This document shows positions 45,897-58,106 of a DNA stretch of 64,000 nt, in pieces. Under the pieces are notes generated by a model. That model saw only the letters and a list, made by a program, of their open reading frames with translations, did no database searches and was not told where the DNA came from. Source of the stretch: Enterobacter sp. EA-1 (GTDB lineage: Bacteria; Pseudomonadota; Gammaproteobacteria; Enterobacterales; Enterobacteriaceae); the NCBI GenBank assembly GCA_002886105.1, contig CP025776.1, positions 1,860,001 to 1,924,000 of the forward strand, in the 5' to 3' direction. Both the position numbers and the translations under genes were made by a program. Numbering within the stretch: position 1 is the stretch's first letter; each line of letters opens with the position of its first letter.

Positions 45897-46146
45897 ATCG
45901 TCATCCTCAAAGCAGAACCCGTTCGACATTTCACAGGTTTCGGGGCGTTGCGCCTGTTCCTGCTTCCGTTTACTTTCTGCTCTGCTCACACTGTTAGTCA
46001 ATTAATTTGAACCATTATGTTAAACAGACGGTATTTATTCGTAGCACGCAATGCGTAGAGTAGGGGAGACATAAAGCAGAAGCGCGCAGGCACAGTCGCC
46101 CGTGCTCTTCTGCTGATTATTTCCTGAAGAGAAGGACAACTACGTC

Positions 46147-47171
46147 ATGAAGAAGATCGGATTTTTGTCATTTGGTCACTGGACGCCGTCGCCGCAATCC
46201 GGAACGCGTTCGGCTGCTGACGCGTTGCTGCAATCCATCGATCTGGCCGTTGCCGCCGAGGAATTAGGTGCGGACGGCGCCTATTTCAGGGTGCATCATT
46301 TTGCCCGTCAGCTCAGTTCGCCGTTTCCTTTATTAGCCGCCATTGGTGCGAAAACCCGTCATATCGAGATGGGTACGGGCGTTATCGATATGCGCTATGA
46401 AAACCCGTTGTATATGGCGGAAGATGCCGGCGCGGCGGATCTTATTTCCGGCGGTCGCTTGCAACTCGGCATCAGCCGGGGTTCCCCGGAGCAGGTGATC
46501 GATGGCTGGCGCTACTTCGGTTACCAGCCTGCGGAAGGGGAAACGGAGTCTGATATGGCGCGCCGCCACACCGAAGCGCTGCTGGATGTGCTGCGAGGCG
46601 AAGGCTTTGCCAAACCGAACCCACAACCGATGTTCCCCAACCCTCCGGGATTGCTGCGCCCGGAGCCGTATTCTGAAGGCCTGCGCGAACGCATCTGGTG
46701 GGGGGCGGGCTCAAACGCGACAGCAGTATGGGCGGCAAAACTGGGGATGAACCTGCAAAGCTCGACGCTGAAAGATGACGAAACCGGCGAACCTTTCCAT
46801 ATTCAACAGGCAAAACAGATCCGTGCTTACCGTGATGCCTGGGCCGAAGCCGGGCATACCCGTACGCCGCGCGTCTCTGTCAGCCGGAGTATTTTTGCGC
46901 TGATGGACAGCCGCGACCGCGCCTATTTTGGCGGCAGCCGTGATGATAGCGATAAAGTCGGTTTTCTGGATGAGAAAACCCGCGCCATTTTGGTCGCAGC
47001 TATGCGGCAGAGCCGGACAAATTGATTGAGCAGTTGCAGCAGGATGAAGCGATTGCCGAAGCGGATACGCTGCTGCTGACGGTGCCGAATCAACTGGGTG
47101 TTGATTATAATGCACATGTTATTGAGTCGATTCTTAAACATGTTGCTCCGGCAATGGGCTGGCGGGAATAG
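46147..47171 (+). CDS. Luciferase-like (LLM-class) flavin monooxygenase (frameshifted near end)
   Basis: About 341 residues. MKKIGFLSFGHWTPSP start, AAEELGADGAYFRVHHFARQ, IEMGTGVIDMRYENPLYMAE and RLQLGISRGSPEQVIDGW are hallmarks of the bacterial luciferase-like fold that uses FMNH2 supplied by a separate reductase. A shift near 46995 turns the final part (SYAAEPDKLIEQLQQDEAIA, ending MGWRE, TAG) into another frame. The GAAGAGAAGG ribosome site lies upstream. The substrate is unknown. Confidence 0.9.
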
Positions 47172-47581
47172 CGTGGAAATTCTGCGCGAGTTCACAAAAT
47201 AACGAGGCGGGGAGAGGCAGAACTTGTCAGTAAAATAAAAGACAGTATTCTGTCGCAAGACAAGCTGGATTGTAACCGTATTTGACAGTATCCGATGCGG
47301 GCAAAACCTGAATGATTTTTCTGTGTGCAGTAGCGCCGGAAAAATGATTCAGGTTTTTTTGCCTCCGCCACAGCCAGGCAGGTCATTACCGGGGGTAAAA
47401 CGTCACTCACTAGCGGATATCTTATGTAAAACATATAACCGATCTCATTATTACAAAAATAACCAGTGCGGGCGTCGTACTGGTCAGGCAATGGGTAACC
47501 GGATGCGGATTTAACGCATCAGGCGGCCAGCTATTGCCGAATTAATACTACTCAGTCACGCTACTCTACAGGGTTATTGTT
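47172..47581. other. Intergenic region with a large hairpin
   Basis: 410 bases between the LLM gene and the porin gene. Apart from the long inverted repeat listed separately I see no protein-like frame or RNA gene. Confidence 0.5.
47303..47360 (+). terminator. Long-stem Rho-independent terminator
   Basis: Nineteen-base arms (AAAACCTGAATGATTTTTC and GAAAAATGATTCAGGTTTT, a single mismatch) around a 17-base loop, followed by a run of T. Placed 130 bases after the LLM stop. The stem is unusually long for a simple terminator. Confidence 0.75.
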
Positions 47582-49226
<1,645 letters not shown>

Positions 49227-49242
49227 GCCCGTGCATGACTGA

Positions 49243-49270
49243 CAAGCCCGCAGAAACGCGGGCTTTTTAT
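49243..49270 (+). terminator. Terminator after porin gene
   Basis: Stem AAGCCCGC/GCGGGCTT with loop AGAAAC and a T run, 17 bases after the porin stop. Confidence 0.9.
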
Positions 49271-49383
49271 CTACTTTCCGTCACTGAAGGCAGGCAGTTG
49301 GCAAGAAATGAAGCAACACCGGATGCGCTCTAAGCGGCGGGCAATTGACGAATAGCGTTGAACGATCAAACCGGTGACCCGCG

Positions 49384-50535
49384 TTAGCGCGCCACGCGCA
49401 GTCCACCGGTTACGCCCCGGCTAAAGACAATTTGCCAGAGCTGGATATTTCTGGCGCGAAACGCGCCCGCGCAGGCCGTCAGATAATAGTTGAACATGCG
49501 GCGAAATTCAGGAGAGTAATTCTCGGCTAACTGCGGCCACGCCTCATTAAAACGGCTATGCCAGCCATTAGCGTTTTATCGTAATCCGGACCAAAGTTGT
49601 GCCAGTCTTCCATCACAAACCCGAGGGTTCGCTGGCCGTCGCAATGTGTTTTACCGAAGGCAGGCAGCCGTTAGGAAAAATGTATTTATTGATCCAGCAT
49701 CGACGTTATGCCCGGTCTGATTTGACCCGATGGAGTGCAGCAGGAAAAGACCATCCGGTTTCAGGCAACGGTCCACGGTTGCAAAATAGGTGGCATAGTT
49801 TTTAGGCCCCACATGTTCGAACATGCCGACGGAGACGATGCGGTCATATTGCTTGTTCAGGTCGCGGTAATCCTGGAGCAGGATGTTGATATCCAGCCCG
49901 AGGCCACGCATTTCCACATAGGCTTTTTGCTCCCGCCGAAATGGTAATACCGTCGACTTTGACACCATAATGCCGGGCTGCGTACAGCGCTAATCCGCCC
50001 CAGCCGCAGCCAATATCCAGCAGTGTCATTCCCGGTTTAAGCTGGAGTTTTTCACAGATCAGCGCCAGCTTGTGCTCCTGCGCCTCGCATAATTCTTCCG
50101 CCTCTTTCCAGTAACCGCATGAGTATTGCATGTTGGGATCGAGCATGCGGCTGAACAGGTCATTGCCGAGATCGTAATGCACCTCGCCAACCTGCCGGTG
50201 CACGCTTGCGGGACTGCGGGTTAGTCAGCCGCGCAAAGGCGATACGGGCAAGATCATAAAGGCGGGCAGGGCGCTGCTCATCCACGCCTGCGTTCAGTAT
50301 CCGCTCAAAAGATATCGAGGCGTTTGCAATCCCACCACCCCTCCATATAGCTCTCGCCGAGCCCCAGAGAGCCCTGCTGTAACACGCGTTTGAAAAAGCG
50401 TTTGTCATGCACCCGGATATCCCACGGGTTAAACCCATTAATAACAATACCGGCCTGTGATAACAGCTCCTGCACGATCCGCAGCCATTGGTCTGGTTTA
50501 CTCATATCAACGGCGGTACATTCGTTAGCCATCAT
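49384..50535 (-). CDS. Cyclopropane-fatty-acyl-phospholipid synthase (frameshifted)
   Basis: Cfa family, about 384 residues; transfers a methylene from SAM to unsaturated phospholipid chains. N-terminal domain RIVQELLSQAGIVINGFNPWDIRV and VLQQGSLGLGESYMEGWWDC; the SAM site LLDIGCGWGGLALYAARHYG; then ILLQDYRDLNKQYDRIVSVG, MFEHVGPKNYATYFATVDRC and the C-terminus GGLRVAR. It resembles E. coli Cfa but sits elsewhere and may be a paralogue. GAAGGA precedes the start. Shifts near 50310, 50215, 49930, 49725 and 49580. Confidence 0.92.
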
Positions 50536-50760
50536 TTTTCCTTCAACGGTTTCGTCGGTCAGCCGGAACATCTACCGCCATCGGTGGCACGGCGCGAAGA
50601 GCGAACCTGCTGCGAAAAGAGGTTATCGCCCGGGTACGCGGGTGGTAAATTATTCATAACTGGAGTGAAATATGCTTAATGCCCGCTCATTATTCAGTAA
50701 ACCCGCCCGGCCTGCGCTGTGGTATCAAGACAAACTTCATCGAATAGAGGTCAGCTTTTA

Positions 50761-51562
50761 ATGTGCCCTAAGCTTGTGTCTCCACCTTGTCAGCCTGTTT
50801 TCGGGCAGCCAGCGCCGGTGTTGATGTCTCTGCCTCGTCCGGTCTACTTTCGCAGCTATCCGCTGCCGGACGATACGGGCGTGGAGCAACATCAGCACCC
50901 GTTTGCGGAGTTTCTCTATGCGCGCGAGGGGAGTATGCGCGTGGAAATTGAAGGCAAAACCGGTCGTACCTGTTCTTTACGGCGTGTGGATCCCCGGCGC
51001 ATGTGCCGCACAGCATTTTGTCCAGTCATCATGTGCTGCTGGAAAGCCTGTATGTGGATGCGGACTTCGCCGCAATCGAACACAGCGGCAGCAAAGTGGT
51101 GATCGTCAGCGATTTCGTGCGCGAGTTTATTCATTACGCGACGGCGCATGTGCCGGAAATGTACGACGAAGAGGGGGACGATGCGCAACTGGTGCGCGTG
51201 TTAGTCACGCTGCTCAGGCAGTTGCCTGATGCAGGGTTTTCGGTGCCGTGGCCCGGCTCACCGTTGCTGATGAACGTGTGCCGTCAGATTCAGGAGACGC
51301 CCTTTGGCGAAGCGCACAGCATTGAGCAGTGGGCATCCTGTAGCGGCATGTCGGTGCGCACGTTCTCGCGCCATTTTAAAAAGGGAGACCGGCGTGGCGT
51401 TCAGCGAGTGGAAAAAACGCGTGCGACTGCTTGAGTCGGTGGTGATGCTCAAAAATAACCGGAGCGTCACCCAGGGTTGCGCTGGATCTTGGCTACTCCA
51501 GCCCGGCCTCTTTCACGTTTGCTTTTCGCCAGATGTTCGGCGTTCCGCCGACACGTTATTGA
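50761..51562 (+). CDS. AraC-family regulator with cupin domain (frameshifted)
   Basis: About 266 residues. Cupin: DTGVEQHQHPFAEFLYAREGSMRVEIEGK, a histidine-containing ligand pocket, read in part; then WIPAHVPHSILSSHHVLLES after repair. C-terminal helix-turn-helix: SIEQWASCSGMSVRTFSRHF and VALDLGYSSPASFTFAFRQMFG. Shifts near 50965, 50998, 51385 and 51475. It is divergent from the cfa-like gene but 225 bases away. The ligand is unknown. Confidence 0.88.
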
Positions 51563-51788
51563 TTCCTTGCCTGCCACGCTCGCTGCGTCTGCTGTTAGAA
51601 TTTCTTGTACAGCGCTTCAGCGGTGTTCCTGCGCCGTGGGATCGCTGCATGCCGGACATGTAGCGTGAAATAAACATATCAGGGAAATTTATCGTCCGGA
51701 CTGACAGTAAAGGCGTGGTCTGCGCAGGCATTGTGCATTACACTGCGCGCTGCAAAAATTGAGTAGATAAACGATTAATCAGGCGGTA

Positions 51789-52269
51789 ATGGCGATGAAC
51801 GGTACAATCACAACGTGGTTTAAAGATAAAGGCTTTGGATTTATCAAAGATGAAAACGGCGATAATCGCTATTTTCATGTGATTAAGGTCGCCAACCCAG
51901 ATCTGATTAAAAGATGCGGCGGTGACCTTTGAACCCACCACCAACAACAAGGGACTCTCCGCCTATGCGGTGAAAGTCATCCCGGAAAGTAAACACATCT
52001 ATATCGCGGGCGAGCGTATTAAGCTCACGTCGATCAAATCTTACCTCGTTTACAGCGAAGACGTGCCTGCCGATGCCCGTATCGACAAAGAAAATGCGGT
52101 GCTTTCCGTCGGTTTGTTGATGGGGAACATCAGGCCGAAATCAGCCGCTCAGTCGGGCGAAATGCGCACGCTGAAAAAACTGGCGATCACCACGTTTCAG
52201 GGAACGACGTTAATCTTCTCGGAAGATGAGATAGACATCGATGCCACGGTAAAAATGCTCAAGGTCTGA
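51789..52269 (+). CDS. Cold-shock-domain protein with unknown C-terminal domain (frameshifted)
   Basis: About 159 residues. Residues 1-65 form a cold-shock domain with RNP1-like KGFGFIKDENG and RNP2-like RYFHVIKV, which bind single-stranded nucleic acid. The remaining part (KVIPESKHIYIAGERIKLTS, VPADARIDKENAVLSVGLLM, FQGTTLIFSEDEIDIDATVK) is not a family I recognise. One extra base near 51912 breaks the frame. A second ATG at 51795 is an alternative start. Confidence 0.85.
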
Positions 52270-52303
52270 CATCATCCACATTCTTTAACGGGTAACGACA
52301 ACG

Positions 52304-52842
52304 ATGACAAAACTCACCTTACAAGAGCAGATGCTCAAAGCGGGCACAGTCACCAGTAAAAAATGGCCAAAGTCCAGCGAACCGCTAAAAAATCACGCGT
52401 TCAGGCACGTGAGGCAAGAGAAGCGGTGGAAGAAAATAAAAAGCGCAGCTTGAGCGTGATAAGCAGCTAAGCGAGCAACAAAAACAGGCTGCGTTATCGA
52501 AAGAGTATAAAGCGCAGGTGAAGCAGCTCATTGAAATGAACCGCATCACCCTTGCAAAAGGCGATATTGGTTTTAATTTCACCGATAATAATGTCATCAA
52601 AAAAATCATGGTGGATAAGCAGACGCAGACCCAGCTGATTAATGGCCGTCTCGCCATTGCGCGTTTGGCGACGGATAACAACGGTGAGAGTGAATACGCA
52701 ATTATCCCGGCAAGTGTGGCGGATAAAATTGCCCAACGGGATGCCAGCAGTATCGTATTAAACAGTGCACTGGAGTCAGGAAGCACAGGATGAAGACGAT
52801 CCGTATGCCGATTTTAAAGTGCCTGATGATTTGATGTGGTAA
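52304..52842 (+). CDS. DUF2058 protein, YaiL-like (frameshifted)
   Basis: About 179 residues, the size of E. coli YaiL. MTKLTLQEQMLKAGTVTSKK, then a Lys/Arg/Gln-rich helical stretch (AREAREAVEENKK), RDKQLSEQQKQAALSKEYKA, IEMNRITLAKGDIGFNFTDN and the acidic end DEDDPYADFKVPDDLMW. Probably a nucleoprotein or stress protein; the role is unknown. Shifts near 52364, 52445 and 52783. Confidence 0.88.
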
Positions 52843-52868
52843 TACCCGGATACGACGCCCGGGTTTCA
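52843..52868. terminator. Hairpin between yaiL-like and pseudouridine synthase genes
   Basis: ACCCGG and CCGGGT arms around ATACGACG-type loop, followed by TTTCA; sits between convergent genes and overlaps the downstream stop. Confidence 0.5.
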
Positions 52869-53566
52869 GAACGGGCTGGCATGACGAGCGTGGATCCGCG
52901 CTTTACTGACCGGATGAATAAACTGCAACTCACTGGCATGTAGCATCAACCGTGGTGTCTGCTCCGTGCCCGGTAGCAGGCGACCACCATACAGATCGCA
53001 GCCCAAAATAGGGTGGCCCAATCGCTGGCAGTGAATGCGCAGTTGATGGGTTCGCCCGGTCTCCGGGGTAAGGTGTACCCGCGTCAACGGCAGTAACGTT
53101 CCGTTTTCTGACTCACGATAAATCCGTTCAATGACCCGATAGCGGGAACGCGCGGGTTTGCCGTGGATGGCGCAAATTGTCATCAGCGGGAAGCTCGCCG
53201 GATCTTTGGCAATCGCCGCGTCTATCATCCCTTCATCCTCCTCCAGATGCCCGCAAAGCAGAGCGCTATACACCTTGCTTACGCTGCGTTGGCTGAACTG
53301 CTGGCACAGGGCGGCGTTGATGGCTTTATTGCGGGCAATCACCATCAGCCCGGATGTCCCGAAATCAAGGCGGTGAACCAGCGTGCAGCCGGGGAATATC
53401 TGTACCGTGCGATGATGCACTGAATCGAGATTTTGCGGGTTTTTCCCCGACAGGCTGAGTAGCCCGGTGGGTTTATTGATAAGCACCCGAGGTGATCGTC
53501 CTGATAGAGCGTTTCTATCTCGTCCGGGCACGGCGGGGCAATAAAGGTATCGAAAAGGGTAGACAT
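52866..53566 (-). CDS. RluA-family pseudouridine synthase (frameshifted)
   Basis: About 233 residues. LINKPTGLLSLSGKNPQN, catalytic LVHRLDFGTSGLMVIARNKA (HRLD with the active Asp), KVYSALLCGHLEED, and LTPETGRTHQLRIHCQRLGH with LYGGRLLPG. It isomerises uridine in rRNA or tRNA; the target cannot be assigned, and it differs from E. coli RluA outside the motifs. The start MSTLFDTFIAPPCPDEIETL is joined after a shift near 53490. Confidence 0.9.
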
Positions 53567-53751
53567 CAGGCTGCCCGCAAAAGAGAGTGGGAGCGGATAA
53601 TACCCAATTTTCAGCCGACTGGCGAATCCACCGGTGTTTAAGCATTTATCCCCCGAAATGGATGGCAGAAAAAATAAAATAACAGTGCTATTATCCCTCG
53701 GCCAGACGATGCAAGCTGCAACGGACACCACTTTAACCCCGGGGACGACTT

Positions 53752-53997
53752 ATGAACAACGACACACCGCTTAAGTTTTATGACATCGTGGATGAGTACT
53801 CGACAGAGTCAGCCACGCCGGTGAACGAGTCCGAACGTGACGCGCTGGCGCGCTATTTCCAGCTGCTGATTACCCGTTTGATGAATAACGAAGAGATCAG
53901 CGAGAATGCGCAGCAGGAGATGGCCACTGAAGCCGGTATCGACGAGCGTCGTATCGATGATGTGGCGAACTTCCTCAATCAATGGGGCAATGAGTAA
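53752..53997 (+). CDS. ymjA: YmjA-like DUF2543 protein
   Basis: Intact 81-residue acidic protein: [60 protein letters not shown]. It matches the small DUF2543 family of enterobacteria (E. coli YmjA), whose role is unknown. A terminator follows directly. Confidence 0.9.
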   Translation: MNNDTPLKFYDIVDEYSTESATPVNESERDALARYFQLLITRLMNNEEISENAQQEMATEAGIDERRIDDVANFLNQWGNE

Positions 53998-54001
53998 CGT
54001 T

Positions 54002-54028
54002 TGCGGACACATCGTGTGTCCGCTTTCG
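54002..54028 (+). terminator. Terminator after ymjA
   Basis: Stem GCGGACACA/TGTGTCCGC with a tight TCG-type loop, followed by TTTCGCTTT, six bases after the stop. Confidence 0.88.
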
Positions 54029-54403
54029 CTTTAAAGCACGTCGTGCTGGTTTTCGTGCCAAACAGGAACGTAGGGAATATAAATATATGTTAACCATAGG
54101 CTCCGGTATTTCTTAATTATTCTTAAGGTTCGCGCTCTCTTATTTTGAAAATATAATATATTTTCATTTTTCCATTGATATATCTCCACTTTTACAAGCG
54201 GTTATACCGGCAAAGAAAGTAATTCGCAATGATAAACGTAACGCGATAACTGTCCTCATTGTATTAACGAAATGATAATTAATTATTTTTAACGTCCTGA
54301 AATAAATTTACATTATTTTTATAGCTAATTTGCACTATATATATTATTGCGGCCGACGGATGATCCAGCCGGGAGGGGCGTTAATTGTTTGATATAATCT
54401 CTG
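54029..54403. other. AT-rich intergenic region upstream of flhD-like gene
   Basis: 375 bases, very AT-rich, with many TATA-like strings. No gene or clear repeat is seen. It probably holds the promoter of the flhD-like gene; I cannot pick a single -10/-35 pair with confidence. Confidence 0.45.
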
Positions 54404-54685
54404 GTGCAAAAAATGATTAAACACGACAACCTTCTGCATGATATTCATCAGTTAAATTTAGCATACCTCTTGCTCGTTCAGCGCCGCAAGCGAACCGGTG
54501 ACGTCAGCCAGCTCAGCAACGGCCTTAGCAATGACATGATTGAGAAAGTCGCGGGATTAACACTTCCTCAACTCGTTTCTTTAGCAGAAACAAATCAGAT
54601 TATTGTCAAACCCTCTTTTCAGTACTCACCATCAGAAAACAGTGGCGCTTACGAACTCTTAAAATCGAACCAGCGTTTTATATAA
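54404..54685 (+). CDS. FlhD-like orphan regulator
   Basis: Intact frame, 93 residues from GTG 54404 or 90 from ATG 54413. It resembles the flagellar master regulator subunit FlhD: HDIHQLNLAYLLLVQRRKRT, then MIEKVAGLTLPQLVSLAETN, the most conserved FlhD block. It is shorter than the 116-residue FlhD, ending SGAYELLKSNQRFI, and lacks the C-terminal part. No flhC gene follows; a chemoreceptor does. It is probably a FlhD paralogue with its own targets or one that competes in FlhDC assembly (inference). Confidence 0.8.
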   Translation: MQKMIKHDNLLHDIHQLNLAYLLLVQRRKRTGDVSQLSNGLSNDMIEKVAGLTLPQLVSLAETNQIIVKPSFQYSPSENSGAYELLKSNQRFI

Positions 54686-54812
54686 ATAGCGCCGACATTA
54701 ACGTTTTTTCATTCTGAGTAATGCGTATCATTTGCCGGGTGGACACTGCCAGTTTCATCAGAAATATATGCTGATATTTGCATTTTAAACAAATTTATCC
54801 AAGGGATTAAAC

Positions 54813-56347
54813 ATGTCTGTAAGGCGTTTTTCGTTTCTCGTTTTCGGCCTTTTACTCTGTATTTTCTGTCAGTTCTGCGTCCAACCTCTGGTCACTGACC
54901 CGCAGCAACGAGTCGCTGGACAATGTGAATAAAGAAATTCGTGTGGTGTTGTCGGTTATTGACCCGATAAACCACAGTCGCACCCTGCGCGTGCGGCTTA
55001 TGGAAGCCATGATTAATGCTTCTTTGGGCGATAAACAGAAAACGCAGGCGTCGCTTGAGAGTGCAAAAGCGGTGATGCAAAAAGCCACGGATGCATTCAA
55101 TAACTATCAGGCTGCGCCCCCCGGTTGCCGGTGAAGCGGCGCTTTCCGCTCCCCTATCGTCGTGCACCGGCAAACGTATGTCGATGAAGGGCTGCGTCCG
55201 TTGATGGATGCGGCGAGCGCCAACGACACTGTGCGGTTCAACCAACTGGTTAGTACGACCATCCCGCAACTTGATCGCCAGTTTGAAATCACACTCGACA
55301 ACCTGCTCGCTTTCCGCGAAAAATACGCCCAGCGTCTTAACAACGACGCGCAGAGTCGCTTTGTGAACAGCATGGTGACGATCGGCGTTTTGTATTGCTG
55401 TTTACCCTGATTATTGCCGCCATCTTTATCCTGCTCAGACGTCGGGTGCTTTCACCGCTGGATACCGCACGTCGCCATTGCCAGCAGATGGCGGCGGGTG
55501 AGTTGCATCTTCCCGTTATCAGCGGCTCGAAAGATGAGATTGGCGAGATGCTTGGCTCGCTGGAGCAGATGCGACTTTCTCTCGTCGAGATCATTACCCG
55601 GTGCACGTGCTTCCAGTCAGAGCGTGGCGCACGCCGCAGAAGAGATTTCTGCCGGTAATACCGATCTCTCCGCCCGTACGGAAGAGCAGGCGGCTTCGCT
55701 TGGGCAGACCGCAGCCAGCATGGAACAACTGACTTCCACCGTGAAGCACACCTCTGAAAACACCCAGCAGGCGAACACTCTTGCTGCAACGATGCGCGAC
55801 TCCGCGCAGGAAGGGAATACGATTGTTGCAAATGCAGTGATGTCAATGCAGGAGATCGAATCCAGCTCCGGCAAAATAGACACCATCATCTCCTTAATCG
55901 AGGACATTGCTTTCCAGACTAATATCCGGCGCTGAACGCCGCAGTCGAAGCCGCAAGAGCCGGAGAACAAGGGCGCGGGTTTGCTGTGGTGGCAAGCGAA
56001 GTGCGTAATCTGGCGCAACGCTCGTCTTTGGCGGCGAAGGAGATCAAGGATCTTATTGAGGCCTCCAGCAGACAAGTGCTTTTGGGGGAGCGAAAGGGTG
56101 TCGCAGGCCGGCGAAAGCATGCAACGAATTATCACCACTGTTCAGCATGTTTCCGGCTTAATGGCGGAAATAGCACTCTCGACCGGCGAACAGAGCCGGG
56201 GCATTGAGCAGATAAACCAGGGCTGTTGCACAAATGGATACCGTAACGCAACAAAACGCCGCGCTGGTTGAAGAAGCCTCTGCGGCGGCGCATTCGCTGA
56301 AAGAGCAGTCGCAGGTGCTGGAAGAGACGGTGGCCGTTTTAAACTGA
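54813..56347 (+). CDS. Methyl-accepting chemotaxis protein (frameshifted)
   Basis: Transmembrane chemoreceptor of about 510 residues. N-terminal helix [13 protein letters not shown]; a Tar/Tsr-type four-helix periplasmic domain ([20 protein letters not shown]); second helix [40 protein letters not shown]; signalling domain with [20 protein letters not shown] (methylation helix) and [20 protein letters not shown] (hairpin tip). The tail ends near ETVAVF without an NWETF-type CheR docking peptide. Shifts near 54890, 55125, 55395, 55605, 55925, 56090 and 56225. Confidence 0.92.
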
Positions 56348-56370
56348 GCTAACGTTATCGCGAAGAATGT

Positions 56371-56404
56371 ACAAGGCCGGCGTTAGCCTGCCTTGTCGTT
56401 TGTT
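56371..56404 (+). terminator. Terminator after chemoreceptor gene
   Basis: Arms ACAAGGC and GCCTTGT extended by inner GC pairs, followed by CGTTTGTTGTTG. It lies 24 bases after the stop. Confidence 0.7.
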
Positions 56405-56639
56405 GTTGTGAAATTCCTGTCTGTAATAGTGACCTGCTATTATTCTCGGCGGGCCAATACTCTACTCTGTGGTGGTTATTGCGGGCAGCTTTGTGCCGAG
56501 GGAGCGGATGTTTTGTAGTTTCTTTACCCCCTCAATTGTAAGTGACCCTCCGCCTTGGAAAAGAGGATTACTATGGGCGTAATGACATGATTAGTAAGCT
56601 AATATATAGATATTAAACAAGACTTTCTTCCTGCAAGGA

Positions 56640-56760
56640 TTTTTGTACTGCCGAACGCGGTCGCAAGCTGGGCATTTCCGATGCAACGTTCTATACATGG
56701 CGTAAGAAATAAGGCGGCATTTCGCCCTCAGAACTGAAGCACATGTATCAGTTTTTCCTG
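56640..56760 (+). mobile_element. IS3-family transposase OrfA fragment
   Basis: The plus strand reads AERGRKLGISDATFYTWRKK then, after an in-frame stop, GGISPSELKHMY. The first part is the helix-turn-helix core of IS3-family OrfA (usual form HGISDATFYTWRKKYGG), the second its continuation. Start, leucine zipper, OrfB and inverted repeats are not seen, so it is a scrap. It marks the left side of an AT-rich accessory island. Confidence 0.7.
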
Positions 56761-56801
56761 ATTGACGGAAAAGGTCACAAAATTAGTGCATTAATTAGAA
56801 A

Positions 56802-56838
56802 GTACAACCCCAATCTCCGCTCAGAGACTGGGGTTGTC
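56802..56838 (-). terminator. Terminator of the minus-strand nuclease-like gene
   Basis: Arms ACAACCCCAGTCTC and GAGATTGGGGTTGT (one mismatch) around a six-base loop, followed on the minus strand by ACTTTCT. It lies just beyond the stop at 56845. Confidence 0.8.
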
Positions 56839-56844
56839 GTTAAA

Positions 56845-58106
56845 TTAATTATCAGATAGTTTGTTATGATTTTTTACCCACTGTTGCATTTTTCTTTTAT
56901 TTGGAAAGAGGAGATAATTTCCTGAATTGAACTTTAAAAAATAAAAACCAGCCCCCTTCGACATACCATTATCAGAATGCATGAAATATCCAGCACGTGT
57001 GAGTTTGTAAATTAACTCGTCAATTTTATCTGAAATGGATTTCAAACGAAAAATATCATCCTGCGTAATAATAGAAGATGACTCTATCTCTTTTAGCAAT
57101 AGCATTTCATCTTCATCTATAGGCACTGGTTCCCGGTGCAAGATATGGCTCTCTGTTTTTTAGAAAAGAGCTATTGGCTTCCAATCTCGTATGCATCCCA
57201 TTTACCATCTTTTTCGTGATAGAGAGTAGTGGACACGTATTTTCATCAAATACCTCTTCATCCAAATGAAGGTTAACCCCATATTTTTGTTGTATCTTAT
57301 CAAAAATCAATTCAAGGGCGAAGATCAGCGGATTACAATTACTCGATGCCGAAATAATCCATTTATCACCTTCAGGTATAGACAAATAATAGGGAACCCA
57401 TTCGATTTTATAATGGAAAAATTATCACTGATAATCAATGAAGGTATTTTGAAGGCTCTGAATGTTGTAGAATCTGAAACATATTTGATAAAACCTTTTC
57501 TAAGACCAGATTCTGTTTGGTACCCTCATAACCAATAGCTATCCGAACAGGTGCTAGTTGGTCTGATGCTAGAGCTTGGTATACCGCGTAATCATGCTCA
57601 CTAAGCTTATCTAAATCATCAATATGCGGAGCTTCTTTGTGAGTAATTGTTTCCAAAGGAGCGATTTATCACAGGAAAATTCAGAGATGACATGCTTTTA
57701 CTCAAACTAAAGAATGAATCGGTTTTCTCCAATAGCCTAAGAGAATCCTTTAACTCTGATAAAAAACAGGTTCTTTTCACTTCAAAATAGCAATGACATT
57801 GTTTATGTCATATTTATACTCATCGGTATGAGGCAATTTTTTCCCCTTCCCCTTGAACTAACATGCAATCAATTTGATTAGACTCCACTCCATTTTCATC
57901 GTAAAAGAAACCACTGCGAACCTTTAAGTCTAATTCTGGTGGGAATGATTTAATTAACATATCATCTAACAATAAATCTTTTGTTAACCCTTCATACATC
58001 ACCCCAATAGTAGGGGCATGATTAATTTTTGTTTTGGCTATTTTTTCTTTCTCTTGTGAAGAAAAAGCCTTTAACAAATCCGCAATGTTTTAATATCTAT
58101 ACTCAT
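56845..58106 (-). CDS. DUF6602-like, PD-(D/E)xK nuclease-like protein (frameshifted)
   Basis: About 420 residues after repair. The N-terminus MSIDIKTLRDLLKAFSSQEK leads to MYEGLTKDLLLDDMLIKSFP, FFYDENGVESNQIDCMLVQG and, after shifts near 57830 and 57775, NNVIAI-x-EVKRTCFLSELKDSL. This order (Glu helix, D-containing strand, ExK strand) matches PD-(D/E)xK nuclease-like DUF6602 proteins as I recall them. The C-terminal half (IPEGDKWIISASSNCNPLIF, AGFYFLKFNSGNYLLFPNKR) is unassigned. GC content is well below the chromosome. Further shifts near 57660, 57430 and 57130. GAGGAA precedes ATG 58106. Confidence 0.6.
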
